Positions 45,354 to 61,669 of a stretch of DNA of 64,000 nt are shown in pieces. The notes under the pieces are model-generated. The model saw only the letters and a list, made by a program, of their open reading frames with translations. It was not told the DNA's origin and ran no database searches. The number at the start of each line of letters is the position of its first letter. Position 1 is the first letter of the stretch. The DNA is from Ptiloglossa arizonensis (lineage: Eukaryota > Arthropoda > Insecta > Hymenoptera > Colletidae). The stretch spans positions 1 to 64,000 of the forward strand of contig NW_027479411.1 in the NCBI RefSeq assembly GCF_051014685.1, written 5' to 3'. Made by a program: the position numbers and the translations under genes.

Positions 45354-47833
45354 ATGCGTTATTCGCTATACGTTATGCGTTATACGATATACGTTATGAG
45401 TTATAGGATATATGTTATACGTTTTACGTTCTTCGTTATACGTTCTTCGTTACACGTTATACGTTATACGTTATACGTTATACGTTATACGTTATACGTT
45501 ATACGTAATATGTAATACGTCATATGTTTTACGTTATACGTTATACGTTATACGTTATACGTTATACGTTATACGTTATACGTTATACGTTATACGTTAT
45601 ACGTTATACGTTATACGTTATACGTTATAGGTTATACGTTATACGTTATACGTTATACGTTATACGTTATACGTTATACGTTATACGTTATACGTTATAC
45701 GTTATACGTTATACGTTACACGTTATACGTTATACGTTATACGTTATACGTTATACGTTATACGTTATACGTAATACGTTATAGGTTATACGCTTATACG
45801 TTATACGTTATACGTTATACGTTATACGTTATACGTTATACGTTATACGTTATACGTTATACGTTATACGTTATACGTTATACGTTATACGTTATACGTT
45901 ATACGTTATACGTTATACGTTATACGTTATACGTTATACGTTATACGTTATACGTTATACGTCATACGTTATACGATATACGTTATACGTTATACGTTAC
46001 ACGTCATACGATATACGTTATACGTTATACGTTATACGTTATACGTTATACGTTATACGTTATACGTTATACGTTATACGTTATACGTTATACGTTATAC
46101 GTTATACGTTATACGTTATACGTTACAAGTTATACGTTATACGTTATACGTTATACGTTATACGTTATACGTTATACGTTATGCGTTATTCGCTATACGT
46201 TATGCGTTATACGATATACGTTATGCGTTATAGGATATATGTTATACGTTTTACGTTCTTCGTTATACGTTCTTCGTTACACGTTATACGTTATACGTTA
46301 TACGTTATGCGTTATACGTTATGCGTTATACGTTATACGTAATACGTTATAGGTTATACGTTATACGTTATACGTTATACGTTATACGTTATACGTTATA
46401 CGTTATACGTTATACGTTATACGTTATACGTTATACGTTATACGTTATACGTAATATGTAATACGTCATATGTTTTACGTTATACGTTATACGTTATACG
46501 TTATACGTTATACGTTATACGTTATACGTTATACGTTACACGTTATACGTTATACGTTATACGTTATACGTTATACGTTATACGTTATACGTTATACGTT
46601 ATACGTTATACGTTAAACGTTATACGTTATACGTTATACGTTATACGTTATACGTTATACGTTATGCGTTATACGTTATGCGTTATACGTTATACGTTAT
46701 ACGTTATACCGTCATACGTTATACGTTATACGTTACACGCTATACGTTAGACGTTATACGTTATACGTTATACGTTATACGTTATACGTTATACGTTATA
46801 CGTTATACCCTATACGTTATACGTTATACGTTATACGTTATACGTTATACGTTATACGTTATACGTTATACGTTATACGTTATACGTTATACGTTATACG
46901 TTATACGTTATACGTTATACGTTATACGTTATACGTTATACGTTATACGTTATACGTTATACGTTATACGTTATACGTTATACGTTATACGTTATACGTT
47001 ATACGTTATACGTTATACGTTATACGTTATACGTTATACGTTATACGTTATACGTTATACGTTATACGTTATACGTTATACGTTATACGTTATACGTTAT
47101 ACGTTATACGTTATGCGTTATTCGCTATACGTTATGCGTTATACGATATACGTTATGCGTTATAGGATATATGTTATACGTCTTACGTTCTTCGTTATAC
47201 GTTCTTCGCTACACGTTATACGTTAAACGTTATACGTTATACGTTATACGTTATACCTTATACGTTATACGTTATACGTTATACGTTATACGTTATACGT
47301 TATACGTTATACGTTATACGTTATACGTTATACGTTATACGTTATAGGTTATACGTTACACGTTATACGTTATACCCTATACGTTATACGTTATACGTTA
47401 TACGTTATACGTTATACGTTATACGTTATACGTTATACGTTATACGATATACGTTATACGTTATACGTTATACGTTATACGTTATACGTTATACGTTATA
47501 CGTTATACGTTATACGTTATACGTTATACGTTATACGTTATACGTTATACGTTATACGTTATACGTTATGCGTTATTCGCTATACGTCATGCGTTATACG
47601 ATATACGTTATGCGTTATAGGATATATGTTATACGTTTTACGTTCTTCGTTATACGTTCTTCGTTACACGTTATACGTTATACGTTATACGTTATACGTT
47701 ATACGTTATACGTTATACGTTATACGTTATACGTTATACGTTATACGTTATACGTTATACGTTATACGTTATACGTTATACGTTATACGTTATACGTTAT
47801 ACGTTATACGTTATACGTTATACGTTATACGTT
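45354..47833 (+). repeat. Hybrid module: X-type head joined to long Y-type tail (2,480 bp)
   Basis: The head is X-like, with the 8-bp unit ATACGCTT at 45,788, 376 bp after the first M block. That offset equals the one in the X module at 47,892. The tail is Y-like: the GTCATACG/ACACGTCATACG pair near 45,960-46,015, ACAAGTT near 46,127, M blocks 46239, 47171 and 47626, and ATACCGTC at 46,706. The tail repeats 43,773-45,353 almost unit for unit: 44698 to 47171 is 2,473 bp, and 45146 to 47626 is 2,480 bp. This is a tandem duplication whose junction lies between about 45,800 and 45,960. Confidence 0.8.
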
Positions 47834-50347
47834 ATGCGTTATTCGCTATACGTTATGCGTTATACGATATACGTTATGAGTTATAGGATATATGTTATAC
47901 GTTTTACGTTCTTCGTTATACGTTCTTCGTTACACGTTATACGTTATACGTTATACGTTATACGTTATACGTTATACGTTATACGTAATATGTAATACGT
48001 CATATGTTTTACGTTATACGTTATACGTTATACGTTATACGTTATACGTTATACGTTATACGTTATACGTTATACGTTATACGTTATACGTTATACGTTA
48101 TACGTTATAGGTTATACGTTATACGTTATACGTTATACGTTATACGTTATACGTTATACGTTATACGTTATACGTTATACGTTATACGTTATACGTTACA
48201 CGTTATACGTTATACGTTATACGTTATACGTTATACGTTATACGTTATACGTAATACGTTATAGGTTATACGCTTATACGTTATACGTTATACGTTATAC
48301 GTTATACGTTATACGTTATACGTTATACGTTATACGTTATACGTTATACGTTATACGTTATACGTTATACGTTATACGTTATACGTTATACGTTATACGT
48401 TATACGTTATACGTTATACGTTATACGTTATACGTTATACGTTATACGTTATACGTTATACGTTATACGTTATACGTTATACGTTATACGTTATACGTTA
48501 TACGTTATACGTTATACGTTATACGTTATACGTTATACGATATACGTTATACGTTATAAGTTATACGTTATACGTTATACGTTATACGTTATACGTTATA
48601 CGTTATACGTTATGCGTTATTCGCTATACGTTATGCGTTATACGATATACGTTATGCGTTATTCGCTATACGTTATGCGTTATACGATATACGTTATGCG
48701 TTATAGGATATATGTTATACGTTTTACGTTCTTCGTTATACGTGCTTCGTTACACGTTATACGTTATACGTTATACGTTATACGTTATACGTTATACGTT
48801 ATTCGTTATACGTTATACGTTATACGTTATACGTTATACGTTATACGTTATACGTTATACGTTATACGTTATACGTTATACGTTATACGTTATACGTTAT
48901 ACGTTATACGTTATACGTTATACGTTATACGTTATACGTTATACGTTATACGTTATACGTTATACGTTATACGTTATACGTTATACGTTATACGTTATAC
49001 GTTATAAGTTATACGTTATACGTTATACGTTATACGTTATACGTTATACGTTATACGTTATACGTTATGCGTTATTCGCTATACGTTATGCGTTATACGA
49101 TATACGTTATGCGTTATAGGATATATGTTATACGTTTTACGTTCTTCGTTATACGTTCTTCGTTACACGTTATACGTTATACGTTATACGTTATGCGTTA
49201 TACGTTATGCGTTATACGTTATACGTAATACGTTATAGGTTATACGTTATACGTTATACGTTATACGTTATACGTTATACGTTATACGTTATACGTTATG
49301 CGTTATTCGCTATACGTTATGCGTTATACGATATACGTTATGCGTTATAGGATATATGTTATACGTTTTACGTTCTTCGTTATACGTGCTTCGTTACACG
49401 TTATACGTTATACGTTATACGTTATACGTTATACGTTATACGTTATACGTTATACGTTATACGTTATACGTTATACGTTATACGTTATACGTTATACGTT
49501 ATACGTTATACGTTATACGTTATACGTTATACGTTATACGTTATACGTTATACGATATACGTTATACGTTATAAGTTATACGTTATACGTTATACGTTAT
49601 ACGTTATACGTTATACGTTATACGTTATGCGTTATTCGCTATACGTTATGCGTTATACGATATACGTTATGCGTTATTCGCTATACGTTATGCGTTATAC
49701 GATATACGTTATGCGTTATAGGATATATGTTATACGTTTTACGTTCTTCGTTATACGTGCTTCGTTACACGTTATACGTTATACGTTATACGTTATACGT
49801 TATACGTTATACGTTATACGTTATACGTTATACGTTATACGTTATACGTTATACGTTATACGTTATACGTTATACGTTATACGTTATACGTTATACGTTA
49901 TACGTTATACGTTATACGTTATACGTTATACGTTATACGTTATACATTATACGTTATACGTTATACGTTATACGTTATACGTTATAAGTTATACGTTATA
50001 CGTTATACGTTATACGTTATACGTTATACGTTATACGTTATGCGTTATTCGCTATACGTTATGCGTTATACGATATACGTTATGCGTTATAGGATATATG
50101 TTATACGTTTCACGTTCTTCGTTATACGTTCTTCGTTACACGTTATACGTTATACGTTATACGTTATGCGTTATACGTTATGCGTTATACGTTATACGTA
50201 ATACGTTATAGGTTATACGTTATACGTTATACGTTATACGTTATACGTTACACGTTATACGTTATACGTTATACGTTATACGTTATACGTTATACGTTCT
50301 ACGTTATACGTTATACGTTATACGTTATACGTTATACGTTATACGTT
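47834..50347 (+). repeat. Module X copy 2 (2,514 bp)
   Basis: M blocks at 47892, 48712, 49125, 49356, 49727 and 50098, with ATACGCTT at 48,268. Doubled M heads start at 48,612 and 49,627, 1,015 bp apart as in the two later X copies. The order matches the X modules at 40,326, 54,360 and 58,001. The spacing 48712 to 49356 (644 bp) is exactly the same as 55161 to 55805 and 58802 to 59446. Confidence 0.87.
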
Positions 50348-51565
50348 ATGCGTTATTCGCTATACGTTATGCGTTATACGATATACGTTATGAGTTATAG
50401 GATATATGTTATACGTTTTACGTTCTTCGTTATACGTTCTTCGTTACACGTTATACGTTATACGTTATACGTTATACGTTATACGTTATACGTTATACGT
50501 AATATGTAATACGTCATATGTTTTACGTTATACGTTATACGTTATACGTTATACGTTATACGTTATACGTTATACGTTATACCTTATACGTTATACGTTA
50601 TACGTTATACGTTATACGTTATACGTTATACGTTATACGTTATACGTTATACGTTATACGTTATACGTTATACGTTATACGTTACACGTTATACGTTATA
50701 CGTTATACGTTATACGTTATACGTTATACGTAATACGTTATAGGTTATACGTTATACGTTATACGTTATACGTTATACGTTATACGTTATACGTTATACG
50801 TTATACGTTATACGTTATACGTTATACGTTATACGTTATACGTTATACGTTATACGTTATACGTTATACGTTATACGTTATACGTTATACGTTATACGTT
50901 ATACGTTATACGTTATACGTTATACGTTATACGTTATACGTTATACGTTATACGTTATACGTTATACGTTATACGTTATACGTTATACGTCATACGTTAT
51001 ACGATATACGTTATACGTTATACGTTACACGTCATACGATATACGTTATACGTTATACGTTATACGTTATACGTTATACGTTATACGTTATACGTTATAC
51101 GTTATACGTTATACGTTATACGTTATACGTTATACGTTATACGTTATACGTTACAAGTTATACGTTATACGTTATACGTTATACGTTATACGTTATACGT
51201 TATACGTTATGCGTTATTCGCTATACGTTATGCGTTATACGATATACGTTATGCGTTATAGGATATATGTTATACGTTTTACGTTCTTCGTTATACGTTC
51301 TTCGTTACACGTTATACGTTATACGTTATACGTTATGCGTTATACGTTATGCGTTATACGTTATACGTAATACGTTATAGGTTATACGTTATACGTTATA
51401 CGTTATACGTTATACGTTATACGTTATACGTTATACGTTATACGTTATACGTTATACGTTATACGTTATACGTTATACGTTATACGTTATACGTTATACG
51501 TTATACGTTATACGTTATACGTTATACGTTATACGTTATACGTTATACGTTATACGTTATACGTT
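50348..51565 (+). repeat. Module Y copy, short form (1,218 bp)
   Basis: M blocks at 50406 (ATGAGTT type) and 51267, with block B, ATACCTT near 50,580, the GTCATACG/ACACGTCATACG pair near 50,990-51,035 and ACAAGTT near 51,155. With the preceding X module it makes a 3,732-bp X+Y repeat. Confidence 0.85.
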
Positions 51566-54359
51566 ATGCGTTATTCGCTATACGTTATGCGTTATACGAT
51601 ATACGTTATGAGTTATAGGATATATGTTATACGTTTTACGTTCTTCGTTATACGTTCTTCGTTACACGTTATACGTTATACGTTATACGTTATACGTTAT
51701 ACGTTATACGTTATACGTAATATGTAATACGTCATATGTTTTACGTTATACGTTATACGTTATACGTTATACGTTATACGTTATACGTTATACGTTATAC
51801 GTTATACGTTATACGTTATACGTTATACGTTATACGTTATACGTTATACGTTATACGTTATACGTTATACGTTATACGTTATACGTTATACGTTATACGT
51901 CATACGTTATACGTTATACGTTATGCGTTATACGTTATACGTAATACGTTATAGGTTATACGTTATACGTTATACGTTATACGTTATACGTTATACGTTA
52001 TACGTTATACGTTATGCGTTATTCGCTATACGTTATGCGTTATACGATATACGTTATGCGTTATAGGATATATGTTATACGTTTTACGTTCTTCGTTATA
52101 CGTGCTTCGTTACACGTTATACGTTATACGTTATACGTTATACGTTATACGTTATACGTTATACGTTATACGTTATACGTTATACGTTATACGTTATACG
52201 TTATACGTTATACGTTATACGTTATACGTTATACGTTATACGTTATACGTTATACGTTATACGTTATACGATATACGTTATACGTTATAAGTTATACGTT
52301 ATACGTTATACGTTATACGTTATACGTTATACGTTATACGTTATGCGTTATACGTTATACGTTATACGTTATACGTTATACGTTATACGTTATACGTTAT
52401 ACGTTATACGTTATACGTTATACGTTATACGTTATACGTTATACGTTATACGTTATACGTTATACGTTATACGTTATACGTTATACGTTATGCGTTATTC
52501 GCTATACGTTATGCGTTATACGATATACGTTATGCGTTATAGGATATATGTTATACGTTTTACGTTCTTCGTTATACGTGCTTCGTTACACGTTATACGT
52601 TATACGTTATACGTTATACGTTATACGTTATACGTTATACGTTATACGTTATACGTTATACGTTATACGTTATACGTTATACGTTATACGTTATACGTTA
52701 TACGTTATACGTTATACGTTATACGTTATACGTTATACGTTATACGATATACGTTATACGTTATAAGTTATACGTTATACGTTATACGTTATACGTTATA
52801 CGTTATACGTTATACGTTATACGTTATACGTTATGCGTTAATCGCTATACGTTATGCGTTATACGATATACGTTATGCGTTGTAGGATATATGTTATACG
52901 TTTTACGTTCTTCGTTATACGTTCTTCGTTACACGTTATACGTTATACGTTATACGTTATACGTTATACGTTATACGTTATACGTTATACGTTATACGTA
53001 ATATGTAATACGTCATATGTTTTACGTTATACGTTATACGTTATACGTTATACGTTATACGTTATACGTTATACGTTATACGTTACACGTTATACGTTAT
53101 ACGTTATACGTTATACGTTATACGTTATACGTTATACGTTATACGTTATACGTTATACGTTAAACGTTATACGTTATACGTTATACGTTATACGTTATAC
53201 GTTATACGTTATGCGTTATACGTTATGCGTTATACGTTATACGTTATACGTTATACCGTCATACGTTATACGTTATACGTTACACGCTATACGTTAGACG
53301 TTATACGTTATACGTTATACGTTATACGTTATACGTTATACGTTATACGTTATACCCTATACGTTATACGTTATACGTTATACGTTATACGTTATACGTT
53401 ATACGTTATACGTTATACGTTATACGTTATACGTTATACGTTATACGTTATACGTTATACGTTATACGTTATACGTTATACGTTATACGTTATACGTTAT
53501 ACGTTATACGTTATACGTTATACGTTATACGTTATACGTTATACGTTATACGTTATACGTTATACGTTATACGTTATACGTTATACGTTATACGTTATAC
53601 GTTATACGTTATACGTTATACGTTATACGTTATACGTTATACGTTATGCGTTATTCGCTATACGTTATGCGTTATACGATATACGTTATGCGTTATAGGA
53701 TATATGTTATACGTCTTACGTTCTTCGTTATACGTTCTTCGCTACACGTTATACGTTAAACGTTATACGTTATACGTTATACGTTATACCTTATACGTTA
53801 TACGTTATACGTTATACGTTATACGTTATACGTTATACGTTATACGTTATACGTTATACGTTATAGGTTATACGTTACACGTTATACGTTATACCCTATA
53901 CGTTATACGTTATACGTTATACGTTATACGTTATACGTTATACGTTATACGTTATACGTTATACGATATACGTTATACGTTATACGTTATACGTTATACG
54001 TTATACGTTATACGTTATACGTTATACGTTATACGTTATACGTTATACGTTATACGTTATACGTTATACGTTATACGTTATGCGTTATTCGCTATACGTC
54101 ATGCGTTATACGATATACGTTATGCGTTATAGGATATATGTTATACGTTTTACGTTCTTCGTTATACGTTCTTCGTTACACGTTATACGTTATACGTTAT
54201 ACGTTATACGTTATACGTTATACGTTATACGTTATACGTTATACGTTATACGTTATACGTTATACGTTATACGTTATACGTTATACGTTATACGTTATAC
54301 GTTATACGCTATACGTTATACGTTATACGTTATACGTTATACGTTATACGTTATACGTT
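51566..54359 (+). repeat. Divergent module Z (2,794 bp)
   Basis: Starts like the other modules (ATGAGTT M block 51624, block B) but lacks both the ATACGCTT unit and the Y pair. M blocks are at 52072, 52548, 52891, 53704 and 54138, with ATACCGTC at 53,253. Its second half resembles zone III (38,871-40,110): the same TGTAGGAT change in unit 8 of the M block at 52891 and 38871, and the same order afterwards. It looks like a segment of zone III type embedded between X+Y repeats. Confidence 0.78.
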
Positions 54360-56789
54360 ATGCGTTATTCGCTATACGTTATGCGTTATACGATATACGT
54401 TATGAGTTATAGGATATATGTTATACGTTTTACGTTCTTCGTTATACGTTCTTCGTTACACGTTATACGTTATACGTTATACGTTATACGTTATACGTTA
54501 TACGTTATACGTAATATGTAATACGTCATATGTTTTACGTTATACGTTATACGTTATACGTTATACGTTATACGTTATACGTTATACGTTATACGTTATA
54601 CGTTATACGTTATACGTTATACGTTATAGGTTATACGTTATACGTTATACGTTATACGTTATACGTTATACGTTATACGTTATACGTTATACGTTATACG
54701 TTATACGTTATACGTTACACGTTATACGTTATACGTTATACGTTATACGTTATACGTTATACGTAATACGTTAGAGGTTATACGCTTATACGTTATACGT
54801 TATACGTTATACGTTATACGTTATACGTTATACGTTATACGTTATACGTTATACGTTATACGTTATACGTTATACGTTATACGTTATACGTTATACGTTA
54901 TACGTTATACGTTATACGTTATACGTTATACGTTATACGTTATACGTTATACGTTATACGTTATACGTTATACGTTATACGTTATACGATATACGTTATA
55001 CGTTATAAGTTATACGTTATACGTTATACGTTATACGTTATACGTTATACGTTATACGTTATGCGTTATTCGCTATACGTTATGCGTTATACGATATACG
55101 TTATGCGTTATTCGCTATACGTTATGCGTTATACGATATACGTTATGCGTTATAGGATATATGTTATACGTTTTACGTTCTTCGTTATGCGTGCTTCGTT
55201 ACACGTTATACGTTATACGTTATACGTTATACGTTATACGTTATACGTTATTCGTTATACGTTATACGTTATACGTTATACGTTATACGTTATACGTTAT
55301 ACGTTATACGTTATACGTTATACGTTATACGTTATACGTTATACGTTATACGTTATACGTTATACGTTATACGTTATACGTTATACGTTATACGTTATAC
55401 GTTATACGTTATACGTTATACGTTATACGTTATACGTTATACGTTATACGTTATAAGTTATACGTTATACGTTATACGTTATACGTTATACGTTATACGT
55501 TATACGTTATACGTTATGCGTTATTCGCTATACGTTATGCGTTATACGATATACGTTATGCGTTATAGGATATATGTTATACGTTTTACGTTCTTCGTTA
55601 TACGTTCTTCGTTACACGTTATACGTTATACGTTATACGTTATGCGTTATACGTTATGCGTTATACGTTATACGTAATACGTTATAGGTTATACGTTATA
55701 CGTTATACGTTATACGTTATACGTTATACGTTATACGTTATACGTTATGCGTTATTCGCTATACGTTATGCGTTATACGATATACGTTATGCGTTATAGG
55801 ATATATGTTATACGTTTTACGTTCTTCGTTATACGTGCTTCGTTACACGTTATACGTTATACGCTATACGTTATACGTTATACGTTATACGTTATACGTT
55901 ATACGTTATACGTTATACGTTATACGTTATACGTTATACGTTATACGTTATACGTTATACGTTATAGGTTATACGTTATACGTTATACGTTATACGTTAT
56001 ACGATATACGTTATACGTTATAAGTTATACGTTATACGTTATACGTTATACGTTATACGTTATACGTTATACGTTATGCGTTATTCGCTATACGTTATGC
56101 GTTATACGATATACGTTATGCGTTATTCGCTATACGTTATGCGTTATACGATATACGTTATGCGTTATAGGATATATGTTATACGTTTTACGTTCTTCGT
56201 TATACGTGCTTCGTTACACGTTATACGTTATACGTTATACGTTATACGTTATACGTTATACGTTATACGTTATACGTTATACGTTATACGTTATACGTTA
56301 TACGTTATACGTTATACGTTATACGTTATACGTTATACGTTATACGTTATACGTTATACGTTATACGTTATACGTTATACGTTATACGTTATACGTTATA
56401 CGTTATACGTTATACGTTATACGTTATAAGTTATACGTTATACGTTATACGTTATACGTTATACGTTATACGTTATACGTTATGCGTTATTCGCTATACG
56501 TTATGCGTTATACGATATACGTTATGCGTTATAGGATATATGTTATACGTTTTACGTTCTTCGTTATACGTTCTTCGTTACACGTTATACGTTATACGTT
56601 ATACGTTATGCGTTATACGTTATGCGTTATACGTTATACGTAATACGTTATAGGTTATACGTTATACGTTATACGTTATACGTTATACGTTACACGTTAT
56701 ACGTTATACGTTATACGTTATACGTTATACGTTATACGTTCTACGTTATACGTTATACGTTATACGTTATACGTTATACGTTATACGTT
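54360..56789 (+). repeat. Module X copy 3 (2,430 bp)
   Basis: M blocks at 54418, 55161, 55574, 55805, 56176 and 56540, with ATACGCTT at 54,780 and doubled M heads from 55,061 and 56,076. The unit before ATACGCTT reads AGAGGTT here and in the next X copy (58,001) but ATAGGTT in the older-looking copies. That shared change groups these two as recent duplicates. Confidence 0.87.
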
Positions 56790-58000
56790 ATGCGTTATTC
56801 GCTATACGTTATGCGTTATACGATATACGTTATGAGTTATAGGATATATGTTATACGTTTTACGTTCTTCGTTATACGTTCTTCGTTACACGTTATACGT
56901 TATACGTTATACGTTATACGTTATACGTTATACGTTATACGTAATATGTAATACGTCATATGTTTTACGTTATACGTTATACGTTATACGTTATACGTTA
57001 TACGTTATACGTTATACGTTATACCTTATACGTTATACGTTATACGTTATACGTTATACGTTATACGTTATACGTTATACGTTATACGTTATACGTTATA
57101 CGTTATACGTTATACGTTATACGTTACACGTTATACGTTATACGTTATACGTTATACGTTATACGTTATACGTAATACGTTATAGGTTATACGTTATACG
57201 TTATACGTTATACGTTATACGTTATACGTTATACGTTATACGTTATACGTTATACGTTATACGTTATACGTTATACGTTATACGTTATACGTTATACGTT
57301 ATACGTTATACGTTATACGTTATACGTTATACGTTATACGTTATACGTTATACGTTATACGTTATACGTTATACGTTATACGTTATACGTTATACGTTAT
57401 ACGTTATACGTTATACGTTATACGTTATACGTTATACGTCATACGTTATACGATATACGTTATACGTTATACGTTACACGTCATACGATATACGTTATAC
57501 GTTATACGTTATACGTTATACGTTATACGTTATACGTTATACGTTATACGTTATACGTTATACGTTATACGTTATACGTTATACGTTATACGTTATACGT
57601 TACAAGTTATACGTTATACGTTATACGTTATACGTTATACGTTATACGTTATACGTTATGCGTTATTCGCTATACGTTATGCGTTATACGATATACGTTA
57701 TGCGTTATAGGATATATGTTATACGTTTTACGTTCTTCGTTATACGTTCTTCGTTACACGTTATACGTTATACGTTATACGTTATGCGTTATACGTTATG
57801 CGTTATACGTTATACGTAATACGTTATAGGTTATACGTTATACGTTATACGTTATACGTTATACGTTATACGTTATACGTTATACGTTATACGTTATACG
57901 TTATACGTTATACGTTATACGTTATACGTTATACGTTATACGTTATACGTTATACGTTATACGTTATACGTTATACGTTATACGTTATACGTTATACGTT
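56790..58000 (+). repeat. Module Y copy, short form (1,211 bp)
   Basis: M blocks 56848 and 57716, block B, ATACCTT near 57,025, the GTCATACG/ACACGTCATACG pair near 57,437-57,490 and ACAAGTT near 57,600. With the preceding X it makes a 3,641-bp repeat. Confidence 0.86.
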
Positions 58001-60437
58001 ATGCGTTATTCGCTATACGTTATGCGTTATACGATATACGTTATGAGTTATAGGATATATGTTATACGTTTTACGTTCTTCGTTATACGTTCTTCGTTAC
58101 ACGTTATACGTTATACGTTATACGTTATACGTTATACGTTATACGTTATACGTAATATGTAATACGTCATATGTTTTACGTTATACGTTATACGTTATAC
58201 GTTATACGTTATACGTTATACGTTATACGTTATACGTTATACGTTATACGTTATACGTTATACGTTATAGGTTATACGTTATACGTTATACGTTATACGT
58301 TATACGTTATACGTTATACGTTATACGTTATACGTTATACGTTATACGTTATACGTTACACGTTATACGTTATACGTTATACGTTATACGTTATACGTTA
58401 TACGTAATACGTTAGAGGTTATACGCTTATACGTTATACGTTATACGTTATACGTTATACGTTATACGTTATACGTTATACGTTATACGTTATACGTTAT
58501 ACGTTATACGTTATACGTTATACGTTATACGTTATACGTTATACGTTATACGTTATACGTTATACGTTATACGTTATACGTTATACGTTATACGTTATAC
58601 GTTATACGTTATACGTTATACGTTATACGATATACGTTATACGTTATAAGTTATACGTTATACGTTATACGTTATACGTTATACGTTATACGTTATACGT
58701 TATGCGTTATTCGCTATACGTTATGCGTTATACGATATACGTTATGCGTTATTCGCTATACGTTATGCGTTATACGATATACGTTATGCGTTATAGGATA
58801 TATGTTATACGTTTTACGTTCTTCGTTATACGTGCTTCGTTACACGTTATACGTTATACGTTATACGTTATACGTTATACGTTATACGTTATTCGTTATA
58901 CGTTATACGTTATACGTTATACGTTATACGTTATACGTTATACGTTATACGTTATACGTTATACGTTATACGTTATACGTTATACGTTATACGTTATACG
59001 TTATACGTTATACGTTATACGTTATACGTTATACGTTATACGTTATACGTTATACGTTATACGTTATACGTTATACGTTATACGTTATACGTTATAAGTT
59101 ATACGTTATACGTTATACGTTATACGTTATACGTTATACGTTATACGTTATACGTTATGCGTTATTCGCTATACGTTATGCGTTATACGATATACGTTAT
59201 GCGTTATAGGATATATGTTATACGTTTTACGTTCTTCGTTATACGTTCTTCGTTACACGTTATACGTTATACGTTATACGTTATGCGTTATACGTTATGC
59301 GTTATACGTTATACGTAATACGTTATAGGTTATACGTTATACGTTATACGTTATACGTTATACGTTATACGTTATACGTTATACGTTATGCGTTATTCGC
59401 TATACGTTATGCGTTATACGATATACGTTATGCGTTATAGGATATATGTTATACGTTTTACGTTCTTCGTTATACGTGCTTCGTTACACGTTATACGTTA
59501 TACGTTATACGTTATACGTTATACGTTATACGTTATACGTTATACGTTATACGTTATACGTTATACGTTATACGTTATACGTTATACGTTATACGTTATA
59601 CGTTATACGTTATACGTTATACGTTATACGTTATACGTTATACGATATACGTTATACGTTATAAGTTATACGTTATACGTTATACGTTATACGTTATACG
59701 TTATACGTTATACGTTATGCGTTCTTCGCTATACGTTATGCGTTATACGATATACGTTATGCGTTATTCGCTATACGTTATGCGTTATACGATATACGTT
59801 ATGCGTTATAGGATATATGTTATACGTTTTACGTTCTTCGTTATACGTGCTTCGTTACACGTTATACGTTATACGTTATACGTTATACGTTATACGTTAT
59901 ACGTTATACGTTATACGTTATACGTTATACGTTATACGTTATACGTTATACGTTATACGTTATACGTTATACGTTATACGTTATACGTTATACGTTATAC
60001 GTTATACGTTATACGTTATACGTTATACGTTATACGTTATACGTTATACGTTATACGTTATACGTTATACGTTATAAGTTATACGTTATACGTTATACGT
60101 TATACGTTATACGTTATACGTTATACGTTATGCGTTATTCGCTATACGTTATGCGTTATACGATATACGTTATGCGTTATAAGATATATGTTATACGTTT
60201 TACGTTCTTCGTTATACGTTCTTCGTTACACGTTATACGTTATACGTTATACGTTATGCGTTATACGTTATGCGTTATACGTTATACGTAATACGTTATA
60301 GGTTATACGTTATACGTTATACGTTATACGTTATACGTTACACGTTATACGTTATACGTTATACGTTATACGTTATACGTTATACGTTCTACGTTATACG
60401 TTATACGTTATACGTTATACGTTATACGTTATACGTT
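58001..60437 (+). repeat. Module X copy 4 (2,437 bp)
   Basis: M blocks 58059, 58802, 59215, 59446, 59817 and 60188, with ATACGCTT at 58,421. Position for position it follows the copy at 54,360, with a 3,641-bp shift through most of its length. Private changes include TTCTTCGCT in the doubled head at 59,717 and AAGAT instead of AGGAT at 60,181. Confidence 0.87.
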
Positions 60438-61669
60438 ATGCGTTATTCGCTATACGTTATGCGTTATACGATATACGTTATGAGTTATAGGATATATGTT
60501 ATACGTTTTACGTTCTTCGTTATACGTTCTTCGTTACACGTTATACGTTATACGTTATACGTTATACGTTATACGTTATACGTTATACGTAATATGTAAT
60601 ACGTCATATGTTTTACGTTATACGTTATACGTTATACGTTATACGTTATACGTTATACGTTATACGTTATACCTTATACGTTATACGTTATACGTTATAC
60701 GTTATACGTTATACGTTATACGTTATACGTTATACGTTATACGTTATACGTTATACGTTATACGTTATACGTTACACGTTATACGTTATACGTTATACGT
60801 TATACGTTATACGTTATACGTAATACGTTATAGGTTATACGTTATACGTTATACGTTATACGTTATACGTTATACGTTATACGTTATACGTTATACGTTA
60901 TACGTTATACGTTATACGTTATACGTTATACGTTATACGTTATACGTTATACGTTATACGTTATACGTTATACGTTATACGTTATACGTTATACGTTATA
61001 CGTTATACGTTATACGTTATACGTTATACGTTATACGTTATACGTTATACGTTATACGTTATACGTTATACGTTATACGTTATACGTTATACGTCATACG
61101 TTATACGATATACGTTATACGTTATACGTTACACGTCATACGATATACGTTATACGTTATACGTTATACGTTATACGTTATACGTTATACGTTATACGTT
61201 ATACGTTATACGTTATACGTTATACGTTATACGTTATACGTTATACGTTATACGTTACAAGTTATACGTTATACGTTATACGTTATACGTTATACGTTAT
61301 ACGTTATACGTTATACGTTATGCGTTATTCGCTATACGTTATGCGTTATACGATATACGTTATGCGTTATAGGATATATGTTATACGTTTTACGTTCTTC
61401 GTTATACGTTCTTCGTTACACGTTATACGTTATACGTTATACGTTATGCGTTATACGTTATGCGTTATACGTTATACGTAATACGTTATAGGTTATACGT
61501 TATACGTTATACGTTATACGTTATACGTTATACGTTATACGTTATACGTTATACGTTATACGTTATACGTTATACGTTATACGTTATACGTTATACGTTA
61601 TACGTTATACGTTATACGTTATACGTTATACGTTATACGTTATACGTTATACGTTATACGTTATACGTT
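60438..61669 (+). repeat. Module Y copy, short form (1,232 bp)
   Basis: M blocks 60496 and 61378, block B, ATACCTT near 60,670, the GTCATACG/ACACGTCATACG pair near 61,093-61,145 and ACAAGTT near 61,256. With the preceding X it makes a 3,669-bp repeat, four heptamers longer than the one before. Confidence 0.86.
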
